13,223 nt of DNA from Chloracidobacterium sp. (GTDB lineage: Bacteria > Acidobacteriota > Blastocatellia > Pyrinomonadales > Pyrinomonadaceae), in the NCBI GenBank assembly GCA_016712045.1, contig JADJRV010000041.1:1-13223 (forward strand). The letters are read 5' to 3'. The position numbers and the translations under genes were made by a program. Positions 1 to 8,155 of the stretch are shown here, piece after piece (within the stretch, counting starts at the first letter, position 1; each line of letters opens with the position of its first letter). The notes beneath the pieces are model-generated. The model saw only the letters and a list, made by a program, of their open reading frames with translations. It ran no database searches and was not told where the DNA came from.

Positions 1-1247
1 TTCTCGAAAACGACGATGCCCGCGACGTTTTCAGCTCCGGAGATGTTCTGCTGAAATGCCGAACGACCTCGATCCGGTCCGGAAAGTAGGAAGTTCGAGA
101 ATTTCCTGCAGCTTCCTCCAGCACCTTTTTCCGTCCGGTTTCAAAACGCGGAATCGCTGCTCGAACGCGATCTTGGCGTGGTGTTTTCGACCAGCCAGCT
201 CGACGAGACTCTTTTTGCGCCGCGTTTGGGGTCGAGGATGTGCACCCGCCTGCCTCGGCGTTCGGTCAGAAGCGTTTCAAAGATCGCCCGGTCGTCAAAA
301 TCGTGGGTACGTGGATTTCGAGCGAAACACAATCCGTCGAATACTGTAACAGGACGCTGCCCAGGAATCCCGACGGGTCAAACGCGTCGTCCTCCGCCAG
401 ATCTTCCCAAAAGAACTCACGCCGCTCTGACACCCGCCCTTCACGCATCGTGAAGAGCTGCAGGGCAGTCGATTCCTTCACGGTAGTAACCAAAATATCA
501 ACGTCCCGGTCGGCGGTCGTCGCCATCTTTGGCTGTTCGCTCAGGGCAAGTACTGTTTTGTGCAGATCCCGGTATTTGGCGGCCACCTCAAACTTGTTCT
601 CCTCCGCGTACTGCCACATACGCTCTTCGAGGGTGCTGGCAAGTTCCTTGTTTCGACCCTCGAGCAGGATCTTGACGTCCGCTGCTGCTTCCTGGTACTC
701 CTTCTGCGTGCAGAGGCCCTTGACGCAGGGCCCAAGGCAGCGTTTCAGGTGGTATTCGGAGACACGGACGCGTAACTTGCCGTCGATCTCGATCTCGGTA
801 CGTGCGAAGTTGAACGCCTGGATTGACCACAGATTCAGAGTTTTCCGGGCCAGACTGCCGGCGAATGGGCCGTAGTAGTGCGAGCCGTCGCGGACGATCC
901 GTCGGGTAACTACGACCTTTGGATACGGTTCATTGGTAAGTTTTAGATGCGGATATGATTTGTCGTCCTTGAGCAGGACGTTGAAACGCGGCTTAAAGCT
1001 TCTTTTTATCAGATTTGATTCAAGAACGAGGGCTTGACCTCGTTATCGACGACGATGAACTCAAAATCCGCGATCAGTTTCACGAGCTTGTCGGGTCTTT
1101 GGGTCGAGGTTCCTACTTGATTGAAAGTATTGACGGACGCGGCTCCGCAGATCTCCCGCCTTGCCGACGTAGATTATTCTGCCGGCCGCACTTTTATGAA
1201 TATAGATACCGGGAATCTGCTGGCAGTACTGAGTTTTCGTCGATCAC
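1..1247 (-). CDS. uvrC: Excinuclease ABC subunit C (UvrC), frameshifted, 3' end beyond the left edge
   Basis: UvrC makes the two incisions around a lesion during UvrABC nucleotide excision repair in the cytoplasm. A GTG start at 1247 leads into VIDE and then the GIY-YIG nuclease motif GIYIHKSAAGRIIYVGKAG (about 1215-1155). After shifts the sequence continues as KPRFNVLLKDDKSYPHLKLT, HYYGPF and the cysteine cluster KRCLGPCVKGLC, which matches the region that binds Fe-S in some UvrCs. Next come the UVR motif (NKFEVAAKYRDLHK, about 605-560) and ERRGRRVHILDPKRG (about 270-220). The window edge falls in the RNase H-like domain at QNISGAENVAGIVVFE, so the rest of that domain and the C-terminal helix-hairpin-helix region are missing. 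At least six one-base shifts break the frame (for example near 1235, 1095, 1040, 310 and 205), yet family similarity persists on both sides of each. Sequencing error is likelier than decay. Confidence 0.93.
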
Positions 1248-1338
1248 GCCTTAAATTCTACCGCACCGACTGGCGAAAGCAAAATTCGCCGGTTCGCAAT
1301 AAAGGACGAGCAGTGTTTTGTTTCCGGCGTTCGTGTCC

Positions 1339-1419
1339 CTAACGCTGTACCGCCGGAAGTAAGAGACCGATCAGAATAGCGATAATCCCGACTGACGTAT
1401 AAATTGACGAGATCGGCAT
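1339..1419 (-). CDS. Possible 26-residue membrane peptide or prepilin-like remnant
   Basis: An ATG at 1419 opens a 26-codon frame ending in TAG. Its centre, GIIAILIGLLLPAVQ, is a hydrophobic helix. It strongly resembles the start of type II/IV prepilin-like (DUF1559-type) proteins, where IAIIAILIGLLLPAVQ follows the GFTLVELL cleavage motif. The cleavage motif is absent here and no pilin body follows in any frame, so it could be a remnant, a tiny membrane peptide or chance. No clear ribosome binding site is seen. Confidence 0.2.
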   Translation of the reverse strand: MPISSIYTSVGIIAILIGLLLPAVQR

Positions 1420-1476
1420 TGGATAATTTCTCCGTAACGTATAAATTAGATTCGGGTGTTATTTTCGACTGTCCGT

Positions 1477-1509
1477 CCGATCACATTAATAAGACGGTGA
1501 TCGGCCGTC
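1477..1509. repeat. Two overlapping, mutually exclusive inverted repeats upstream of TsaC
   Basis: CCGATCAC (1477-1484) and GTGATCGG (1497-1504) are perfect 8-base arms around a 12-base loop. A second possible stem, GACGG (1493-1497) with CCGTC (1505-1509), reuses part of the first stem's right arm, so the two cannot form together. The site could be an operator or a small leader switch. There is no uridine tract. Confidence 0.35.
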
Positions 1510-1512
1510 ATT

Positions 1513-2537
1513 TTGCCGAAGTTCGTGTTTTTCGACCTTACTCATACGTGGAAAACTGTACTTACATTTGATCCTCATCGAGGCTGCCGAGTATGTGAGA
1601 CGCGGCGGGATCGTCGCATTTCCGACCGAGACAGTTTACGGATGCTTCGGAGCGGATGGTCTTCGATGCCGAGGCCGTCGCGAGGATCTTTGAGGCGAAG
1701 AGGCGTCCTTCAGATAACCCGTTGATCGGCACGTTTCGGAGATTGTTTTCAGATCGAGAGGCTTGTCCGAATTCGATTACAGGATCGGCCGAGAGATTGA
1801 TCGAGGCATTCTTTCCGGGGCCATTGACCGTGGTGCTTAGAAAATCGCGAGAAGTGCCGGGACATCGCGACTGCCGGACTCGGACACGATCGGTATCCGG
1901 ATGCTCAGGATACGATCTCGCATACCGCTCCCTGAACGCTTGGTGGTGTGCCCGTTGTCGCCCTGTCCGCTAACCTTCGGGGCAACCTAGCCCGACGACT
2001 CCGCAGGCGGTCAAAGAAGATCTGGTCGGCAGGATCGATTGCATTTTTTGACAGGAAATCCGACCGAGATCGGCCTGGAGTCTACCCCGTCGGTTGACTG
2101 CACGTCGGATCATCCGGTGCTGCTCACGCTTAGGTGCTGTCTGTATCGCCTTGAAGACCTGAGAAGTGTGGTGCCCGATGGATCAGGGAAGTTTTCCCCG
2201 GTCCGACTGATCTTGAGACCGTCCGCAGTCCGGGTCTGCGGCACCGGCACTATTCACCTCGCGCTCACGTCGTTCTTATAGGAGACGTTGGAGGATTGCC
2301 AACAACTGAGAACTCCGCATTTATCGGCCTGCACGGGCCGTCAGCCGACTTTAGGCTGGCAAAAATATGCGGAGACGTTGAGGAGTACGCCCGGGTCGTC
2401 TTTGAATTCTTCCGTGAATGCGACCGGCGGGAAATCGAAACGATCTATTGCGAAACTGTCGAAGAGATCTGGATCGGGGCAGGTCTGATGGACCGTCGCC
2501 GTCGTGCGGCCGAGGGGTTCGAACGTTTGCAGTTTGA
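1513..2537 (+). CDS. L-threonylcarbamoyladenylate synthase (Sua5/YciO/YrdC family), frameshifted
   Basis: This enzyme makes threonylcarbamoyl-AMP from threonine, bicarbonate and ATP for the t6A37 modification of ANN-decoding tRNAs. The N-terminal YrdC domain is visible in pieces: YVRRGGIVAFPTETVYG (about 1588-1640), FDAEAVARIFEAKRRPSDNP with the conserved KRxxSxN motif (1658-1720), then AERLIEAFFPGPLTVVLRKS, ANL-like and TEIGLEST (2066-2090). A C-terminal Sua5 domain follows: FIGLHGPSADFRLAKICGDV, EYARVVFEFFRECDR, and IYCETVEEIWIGAGLMDR (to about 2495). This is therefore the long two-domain form rather than TsaC alone. At least six indels interrupt it. The start is uncertain: ATG at 1513 is in frame with KTVLTFDP, and a GTG near 1549 is an alternative. 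The stop is provisionally the TGA at 2535-2537. It converges on the glycosyltransferase gene. Confidence 0.88.
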
Positions 2538-4057
2538 CCGCAAAAAACGCAAAGTTCGAGGTTGTTTTGCAGAACTTCAGATCTTAATTGGGACCGCTAT
2601 CCTCAACTGCTTTTGGAGGTGTTCGAGCGGTACGAGAACCAAGACGGGCCGCATTTGTGGGCTGCATTTCCGCTACGACCTCGAGGCCAGTAGAGTTTTT
2701 TGAGCTCCCGGTTGGGTCGCGGGAGCAGCCGTCCGGCGGCGTAAACTCAGCACTGTGAGAGATCGTGTGAAGTGAGAACCCGCTCCGGTTGTCAGGTTTG
2801 TTCGTTTGGCCTCAGAAAAGCCCTTTGACTGACTCGCCATTCGAAAATCGAGGAACAACGGAAAGATGCGAGGAAAATGGTTACGAAAAACACCAATGCC
2901 ACAGAGAACACAGCCGCCTTCCAACCGATCGTTGGCACGACAAACGCTATAAATATAGCTCGCGGTCAGAATAAACCTGTCGCGGGACAGCCGGAGCATA
3001 TATGCCTGGCAATTTGAACCCGAAAGGAAAAAGAAAACCAGCGGAACAATAGAGCCACGCCCATGAGAAAAGCAGACGATGCGAAGTGCAGAACAGTGGC
3101 GACCTACTATCAGCGGCTGGTGCGTCCGGAGGGCAATATTCGTTGGCTACGACCGCTGCCATATCGCTGCAAAGAAAACGGGATCCCAGGGAGATGGTCA
3201 TCAGCGGCAACACCCAGAGAAAGAAGAAAACGGCTGTGATGCTGATATTTATTTGATGTAAACCGCCGAAAATGGTGTTGAATAAAAACTCGTCAACGAA
3301 CTGGCCAGCCGTTGCGCGAAATAACAGGCACGTACCAAAACGGACGCCACTGCAACCGCGATAGCCGTGCCCCAAAACAGGCTCCAGACAACGAATGCTC
3401 GACGGCAGTTTCCACGCTAAAATATGATAGAAGGCGACGATGGCAAAACGGAAAATTATCCCGATCGCCCTTCGCTAGTAACGACATGCCGATGAAAAAT
3501 AGAACGAAAGCAGCGGTAGATGATATTTCTTAAATGATCTGTCTTTCGTTGGTCGAAGACATAAAACCGACAAGTGCCGCCGTCATCGGAAATGTGACGA
3601 TGATGTCAAAACTCGCACCGTGAGCAAAGATCAGTATCCGGAGCGTTGATGCGGCGATGAGAGCGAGCCAATTGGCAAAATCTTAGACAGAGGGTCAGAG
3701 AACTTGAGACAGATTTCAGTGCTCTTTTTGAATATTTTCCGACCTGTGAACTTGGGCTACTTTCCTTCCGAGAATCCAAAGACTCACTACTGTCCCGATC
3801 CCACACAACGCAGGGCCGAGGCGGGCGGCAAATTCCGCTGACGCCGAATATGTTGTACGAAGCGATCTCAAACCAATAGAGCAACGCCGGTTTTTCGAAC
3901 CAATTAAATCCACCAAGCGTCGGCGTTACCCAATCACCGGCTTGCCACATCTCGCGGGCCACTTGTGCGTATCGCGGCTCGTCTGGGCCGAGAAATGGCA
4001 AATTGAGCCCGACGAAAATGCCGCGACCGCCAAAACAGCAATGGCTTGCCCAAACAT
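2520..4057 (-). CDS. ArnT/PMT-like glycosyltransferase (GT39/GT83 type), integral membrane, frameshifted
   Basis: Enzymes of this family transfer sugars from a polyprenyl-phosphate donor to lipid A, protein or other acceptors on the outer face of the inner membrane. The ATG at 4057 opens FGQAIAVLAVAAF, a first membrane helix. It is followed by the hallmark LPFLGPDEPRYAQVAREMW, whose acidic residues belong to the catalytic first loop, and then GGFNWFEKPALLYW. Further fragments in order are FAARLGPALCGIGTVVSLW, LAKG, FPFAIVAFYHILAWKLP, WYVPVISRNGWP, FIQHHFRRFTSNKYQH and WVLPLMTI (about 3480-3210). KLPGYI-like and HTISHSAEF segments follow, and finally PVLVLVPLEHLQKQL (about 2655-2610) and FAVKLQTFEP near 2530. 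Eight or more frameshifts break it. No clear stop is visible, so the 3' boundary is approximate. Homologues run about 500-560 residues, which fits. The acceptor cannot be told from sequence. Confidence 0.85.
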
Positions 4058-4156
4058 ATTTGGGTACTGAATCAGATGGCTGTGTCGGGCTTTGTAATTT
4101 CCACGTTCTTAAATGAGAATGTAAAGTATTGCTGAAAAACAGCTTGTTATCAAATT
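4058..4156. promoter_or_regulatory. Divergent promoter region between glycosyltransferase and oxidoreductase genes
   Basis: These 99 AT-rich bases lie between two divergent starts, so promoters for both genes are expected. A small hairpin GCTGAAAAACAGC lies at 4132-4144, just before the oxidoreductase start. No Shine-Dalgarno sequence is evident next to the ATG at 4157. Confidence 0.35.
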
Positions 4157-5120
4157 ATGGGCGAGAATGGAAAATTAAGAGTAGCGGCGATCGGTGTCGG
4201 TAGCCCGGGGCGGCATCATGCGCGAAACTACGCAGAACTGGCCGCTGAAGGCCGCGTTGAGATGATCGGCGTGTGTGATCCGAGTGCTGAAACAGCCGCA
4301 CAGATCGGATCTAGTCACGGTTGTGATCATTTCACGGACTGGCACGATCTGCTTGGTAAGGTGGACGCCGTTTCGATAGCGACTCCGACAGAGACGCATT
4401 GCGAGATCGCCTGTGCCTTTCTTGAAAGCGGCGTCAATGTCCTTGTGGAAAAGCCGATCGCACTTACGCTTGACGAAGCCGACAAAATGATCGCCGCCGC
4501 CGAAAGATCAGGAGCCACTCTGATGGTCGGCCAGCTTGAACGCTATAACCCGGCGATGGTCGCTCTGCGTCCACACGTTACGCGGCCGCTTTATTTTGAG
4601 ATCCACCGCGTTTCGCCTTTCCCAATCGCTCGCTCGATGTCGATGTCGTGCCCGATGTGATGATCCACGACCTCGACGCGATCCAGTGGCTGGTCGGCGA
4701 CATTAAAGTTTCCGAGATAAGAGCAGTGGGCATTCCGGTAATCTCGGACAAAGTCGACGCGGCAAATGCGAGGATCGAGTTTGAGAACGGCACGGTCGCG
4801 AACATCACTGCCTCACGAATCGGTACTGAAAAGATCCGCAAAACGAGGTTCTATCAGACAAATTTACGTCGTTTTAGACTACGCGACAAAATTCGCGTCC
4901 GTCACTTCGCTAAACCCCGAGGCTGCACATCCGCTGGCCGGTATCTCGATCAACCGTCTGGAGATCAACGACGTCGAGCCCCTGCGGGCAGAGATAACCG
5001 CATTTCTCGATTGTCTTGAAAATAAAACGCCGCCGCCAATCTCCGGTGAAGATGGACGGCGTGCGTTGAGTTTAGCGGTTGGCGTGCTCGAAAAGATCGA
5101 AGCCCACCGTCTGCGGTTGA
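4157..5120 (+). CDS. Gfo/Idh/MocA family oxidoreductase, GnnA-like (UDP-GlcNAc 3-dehydrogenase type), frameshifted
   Basis: This is an NAD(P)-dependent sugar dehydrogenase. The ATG at 4157 starts a Rossmann domain: VAAIGVGSPGRHHARNYAEL, with a Pro where relatives usually have Leu, then GVCDPS. The family EKP motif appears in VLVEKPIALTLDEAD (about 4440-4480), then VGQLERYNPAM. The C-terminal domain begins YFEIHRVSPF. After a shift near 4620 it carries VMIHDLDAIQWLVGD, with the catalytic-type His-Asp, then VGIPVISDKVDAANARIEF and ITASRIGTEKIRKTRFYQ. A second shift near 4860 leads to YVVLDYATK and LRAEITAFLDCLENKTPPP. The HRVSPF, VDVV-MIHDLD, KVDAANARIEF and TASRI-KTRF blocks resemble the group that makes the 3-amino lipid A precursor. 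That activity is inferred, and no lpx gene adjoins. The stop is uncertain: TGA at 5118-5120 requires one more shift. Confidence 0.85.
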
Positions 5121-5163
5121 CGTCCAGGCGGCCGCTCTCCGGCTTGTGGTGCGACCATTGTTT

Positions 5164-5563
5164 TCATCCATTCCTGAGTCCTTTCAAACGCTCAGAACCA
5201 TTTGGGGCATCCATGATGACCTTTTCGAGATTGGCCATGGCTTCAGGGGCTCGCCACATCGCTCGAAGCTCATCCAAGAACGGCCTGGACCTTGGCGAAT
5301 ACCAGCATGTGCTCACCGGCAGTCTGGTTGAACATCTCGGCATCGATCGCACCTTGATTAACGAAAGTAGCCGCCATATCCCAGTACGACGTGACCATTC
5401 GCAGATAACCGCCGACTTCCGGGTCCATCATGGTCTTCGCGTATTCCTCGGCACTCGTGGGGTTAAAAGTGAACATCCAGTCACGGGCCTTTGCATAGTG
5501 TGCTTCGCGGCGAAGGTCGTAAAGTTTCATTATCAGATCTGCCGATTCGGCTTTTGTTGACAT
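5164..5563 (-). CDS. Uncharacterised protein, about 133 residues, one frameshift
   Basis: I do not recognise a named family. The ATG at 5561-5563 has a good Shine-Dalgarno (GGAGG, 5573-5577 on the plus-strand map). The protein begins STKAESADLIMKLYDLRREA, then HYAKARDWMFTFNPTSAEEY and GGYLRMVTSYWDMAATFVNQ. It continues GAIDAEMFNQTAGEHMLVF. A single shift near 5278 leads into RPFLDELRAMWRAPEAMANL and ends SERLKGLRNG-stop. It is soluble, mostly helical and rich in Met, Trp and acidic residues, with no signal peptide or membrane helix. The paired Trp motifs and even composition suggest a real conserved cytoplasmic protein. It converges on the oxidoreductase gene and diverges from the serine hydrolase gene. 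The function is unknown. Confidence 0.7.
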
Positions 5564-5638
5564 CGTATTAATTCCTCCAAAGTTGATTTATTTCCAAGTC
5601 TATTTACACGCACGCCGCATGTCAATTAAGGTAAGAAA
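5564..5638. promoter_or_regulatory. Short divergent spacer with ribosome binding sites
   Basis: These 75 bases lie between the start of the uncharacterised minus-strand gene and the GTG of the serine hydrolase. On the minus strand GGAGGAATTAATACG precedes the ATG and fixes that start. On the plus strand AAGG lies about 8 bases before the GTG. Promoters for both genes must lie here or inside their coding regions. Confidence 0.4.
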
Positions 5639-6758
5639 GTGCGTAACGAGATAGCAACATTTTTGAATGAACGTATCGACGCCGGGGATTTTCCGTCAGC
5701 GGTCTGTCTCGTCGCGGAAAAAGGCGAGATCGTCGTGCATGAGGCACTTGGCTACGCAGTCGTCGAACCTGAACGGATCGAAGCAAGTTGATACGATCTA
5801 TGATCTGGCGAGTTTGACGAAGGTGTTGGTTGACGGATTGTTTGCCAAAGGTCATCGAAGACGGCAAATTTCGATCGATGGCCGAGTCAGCGTTTATCTC
5901 AAAGAATTTGATACAGAAGGTAAACGAACGATCACTATTTCCGACCTCCTGACTCCATCGCTCTCATTTGCCCGCATGGAAACCATTTTATTTTTGGCAA
6001 ATGATCCGTCAGAGATAATTTCGCAGCGATAGGATCGACGCAGTTGAACTTATGAACAGCAAACCGGTTACGTATAGCGATCTAAATTTCATTGCTTTGC
6101 AGAAACTTGTTGAGAAGGGTTGCGGACGGCAACTTTGAACGGGTTGCGTCCGGGTATATTTTTGATGATTTGAACTGAAAAACCTTTTTCAATCCGCCGC
6201 AGACCATGAAACAAAGGATAGCGGCGAGCGAAAAAGGAAATGGGTTTGAAAACAAACGTGTCGAACAAGGGGTATCTTCAATCACCGCTACCGCAGGTGG
6301 TTCTGACCGGTTTCGCACAGAGACAATTTGGGGCGAAGTCCACGACAACAACGCATATTTCATGGGCGGAGTTGCCGGTCACGCGGGACTGTTTTCGACT
6401 GCCGAAGAGACCTTTAAGATCGCCCAGCAGTTTTTGCCAAATTACACGACACTGTTAAAGCCCGAGACCTGTGAGCTTTTTCGCACAATTTTACGCCGGG
6501 AATGAACGAACATCGCTCGTTTGCATTCCAACTTGCATCGACGCCTGACCCGACCGCCGGCACTAAAGATGTCGCCGGAAAGCTTTGGGCATCTTGGGGT
6601 TTACGGGTACGAGTCTGTGGATCGATCCGGTCAAAGAACGTGTCTTTATCCTGCTCACAAACCGTACGCACAACCGTGCTCTGCCATTCGCAAATATCAA
6701 CCCCGTACGCCGCCGTTTTCACGATCTGGCGATAGAACACCTCGACAAAAATTCTTAG
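5639..6758 (+). CDS. Serine hydrolase, beta-lactamase class C/S12 family (YfeW/EstB-like), heavily frameshifted
   Basis: S12 enzymes are penicillin-binding-protein-like hydrolases (D-Ala-D-Ala carboxypeptidases, esterases, beta-lactamases). The GTG at 5639 begins RNEIATFLNERIDAGDFPSA and VCLVAEKGEIVVHEALGYAV. After a shift near 5790, DTIYDLASLTKVLV supplies the catalytic SxxK motif (Ser-Leu-Thr-Lys, about 5810). VTYSDLNFIALQKLVEK (about 6067-6115) carries the Tyr of the YxN/YSD motif. GEVHDNNAYFMGGVAGHAGL and FSTAEETFKIAQQF are typical of the YfeW-like branch. GHLGFTGTSLWIDP (about 6588-6630) is the KTG-equivalent, but reading it requires a one-base correction. The end is FHDLAIEHLDKNS-stop. 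About ten indels are needed to read the whole chain, yet every hallmark motif survives. No signal peptide is seen, so it may be cytoplasmic. It lies 74 bp upstream of the first VWFA gene, which could be co-transcribed with it. Confidence 0.85.
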
Positions 6759-6832
6759 CAACGAAAAGGGAGCATTCTAATCAAAATGTCGCTTTCCCAC
6801 TTATTAACTTTCGGCTTGGAGAATATGCGTCG

Positions 6833-8043
6833 ATGAAACTTTTAACCGCCTTCGTAATGACCATAGCGATGCTTGTAGTTGGAGCATTTTCTCAGGAAAT
6901 ACCTCTACGCGTCCTCGTGTCTCGCCGACGGCGACACCACCGACGCTCGGCAATGACACTAACGTCAATTCTACCCCAACCGGCCCGCCCGTCCTGATCG
7001 GGGAAATAACCGGCCTGTTCCAGCGCCGACGCCGGCTGCGGGTGACGATGAGATCATTCGGGCCGAGACCAATTTGGTTACAATGCCGGTATCGGTGCTC
7101 GACCGCGACGGCCGTTTTATTTCGGGCCTGCAGCAAAACCGATTTTAAGATCTTTGAAAACGGTGTTGAGCAAAAGCTGGATTATTTTCAATCGGTCGAA
7201 CAGTCCTTACGGTGATCTTGCTGATTGACGTGAGCCCGTCGACCCAGTTCAAGATCGGTGAGATCCGGACGCGGCGAGTGCCTTTGTCGACCAATTACGC
7301 CCATCCGACCGGGTGATGGTTATCTCCTTTGATGAGAGCCGTCCATGTTTTAACCCCTGCGACAAATAACCGCTACCAGCTCAAAATGCGATCCGCCAAT
7401 TAGAATTTGGTGTTGGTACAAGTTGTACGAGGCTGTTAATTATGTAATTGACAACCAACTGCGGCAATACAGGGCGCAAAGCGGTCGTACTTTTCTCCGA
7501 CGGCGTCGATACGACATCAAGCCGAGCTAACTATGCAAGCACGCTGCGTGAGTCTGAGGAGGTCGATGCACTTTTTACACGATCAGATACGACACGTCCC
7601 GCGACATGAACGGCGGCGGCTGGGGCAACGGTCGTGGAGGCGGCAACTATCCGCAGCCGCGTCGGACTGGCAAGGTTACGTTTGGTGATATCTTAGGCGC
7701 CATTCTTATGGGTGGTAGTGTAAATGTTGGCAGCGGCGGAGGCGGCCGCGCTGGCTCGAGCTCAAAGGAGTATGAGACGGGCCGAACTTATCTCGAGGCT
7801 CTTGCTCAAAACAGCGGCGGCCGTAAATTTGAGGCTCAGACGCTCTATAATGTCGAGTCGGCTTTCTCGGGCATTGCCGAAGAGCTCCGTCGCCAGTATT
7901 CGCTCGGCTATTATCCCGAGGCCGTCGGTAAAGCAGGCGATCGGAAACAGATCAAGATCCGTGTGTTGCGACAAAATGTGGTCGTACGAGCCAAGACGAG
8001 CTACATTGTCGGCCAGACGAACCGTAACGTCGCTGGCAAATAG
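6833..8043 (+). CDS. VWFA-related Acidobacterial domain protein, copy 1, secreted, frameshifted
   Basis: The ATG at 6833 follows GGAGA at about 10 bases and opens a clear signal peptide (KLLTAFVMTIAMLVVGAFSQ). A Thr/Pro-rich linker follows, then the lead-in typical of this family: DDEIIRAETNLVTMPVSVLD, RDGRFISGLQ, FKIFENGVEQKLDYFQSVEQ. The von Willebrand A fold shows the metal-ion (MIDAS) motif as LLIDVSPSTQFK (D-x-S-x-S, about 7210-7245), a Thr in GTSLYEAV after correction, and the Asp in LFSDGVDTTS (about 7490-7520). A Gly-rich loop occupies about 7606-7770. The C-terminus is intact from 7606: YLEALAQNSGGRKFEAQTLY, FSGIAEELRRQYSLGYYPE, IKIRVLRQNVVVRAKTSYIV. Several one-base shifts lie between 6900 and 7600. 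The ligand and role are unknown; the family is greatly expanded in Acidobacteria. It is a tandem paralogue of the next gene. Confidence 0.88.
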
Positions 8044-8062
8044 TTAGCGATCAAGAGTAATA

Positions 8063-8100
8063 GAAAGGGAAGGTTCATACGAGCTTTCCTTTTCGTTTTG
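8063..8100 (+). terminator. Rho-independent terminator after VWFA copy 1
   Basis: GAAAGGGAAGGTTC (8063-8076) pairs with GAGCTTTCCTTTTC (8081-8094) over 14 base pairs including three G-U wobbles, closing a four-base loop ATAC. T-rich sequence follows (GTTTTG, then ATCTTTT). It lies 20 bases past the stop codon and would separate transcription of the two VWFA genes. Confidence 0.65.
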
Positions 8101-8155
8101 CATCTTTTAATAGGATATTGCATCGTAGAGTTACTTGAATTCGTTTTAAATTTCA

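Larger units (their letters stand above)
1248..1512. promoter_or_regulatory. Divergent intergenic region between uvrC and the TsaC gene
   Basis: This stretch separates the uvrC start (leftward) from the TsaC gene (rightward), so promoters for both should lie here. Visible structure: an 11-bp direct repeat ACGTATAAATT at 1395-1405 and 1437-1447, with starts 42 bp apart (about four helical turns); an inverted repeat at 1477-1504; and a possible 26-codon membrane peptide on the minus strand. No clear -35/-10 pair can be assigned with confidence. Confidence 0.4.

Noticed and set aside
56..875. Long plus-strand open frames of up to 211 codons
   Set aside because: They are antisense to uvrC, whose minus-strand protein matches the family across the whole stretch.
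2704..2726. Perfect hairpin GCTCCCG/CGGGAGC resembling a terminator
   Set aside because: It lies inside the glycosyltransferase coding sequence (the C-terminal part after HTISHSAEF), and neither strand has a T-run after the stem.
7606..7770. GC-rich Gly-repeat stretch as a possible DNA repeat or recombination site
   Set aside because: It encodes the Gly-rich loop of the VWFA protein in frame. The repetitiveness comes from GGC/GGN codons.
8098..8155. Open frame beginning upstream of VWFA copy 2, starting at 8098
   Set aside because: The real start is the ATG at 8156 with a clear signal peptide. The upstream extension overlaps the terminator region and joins only because of a frameshift near 8205.
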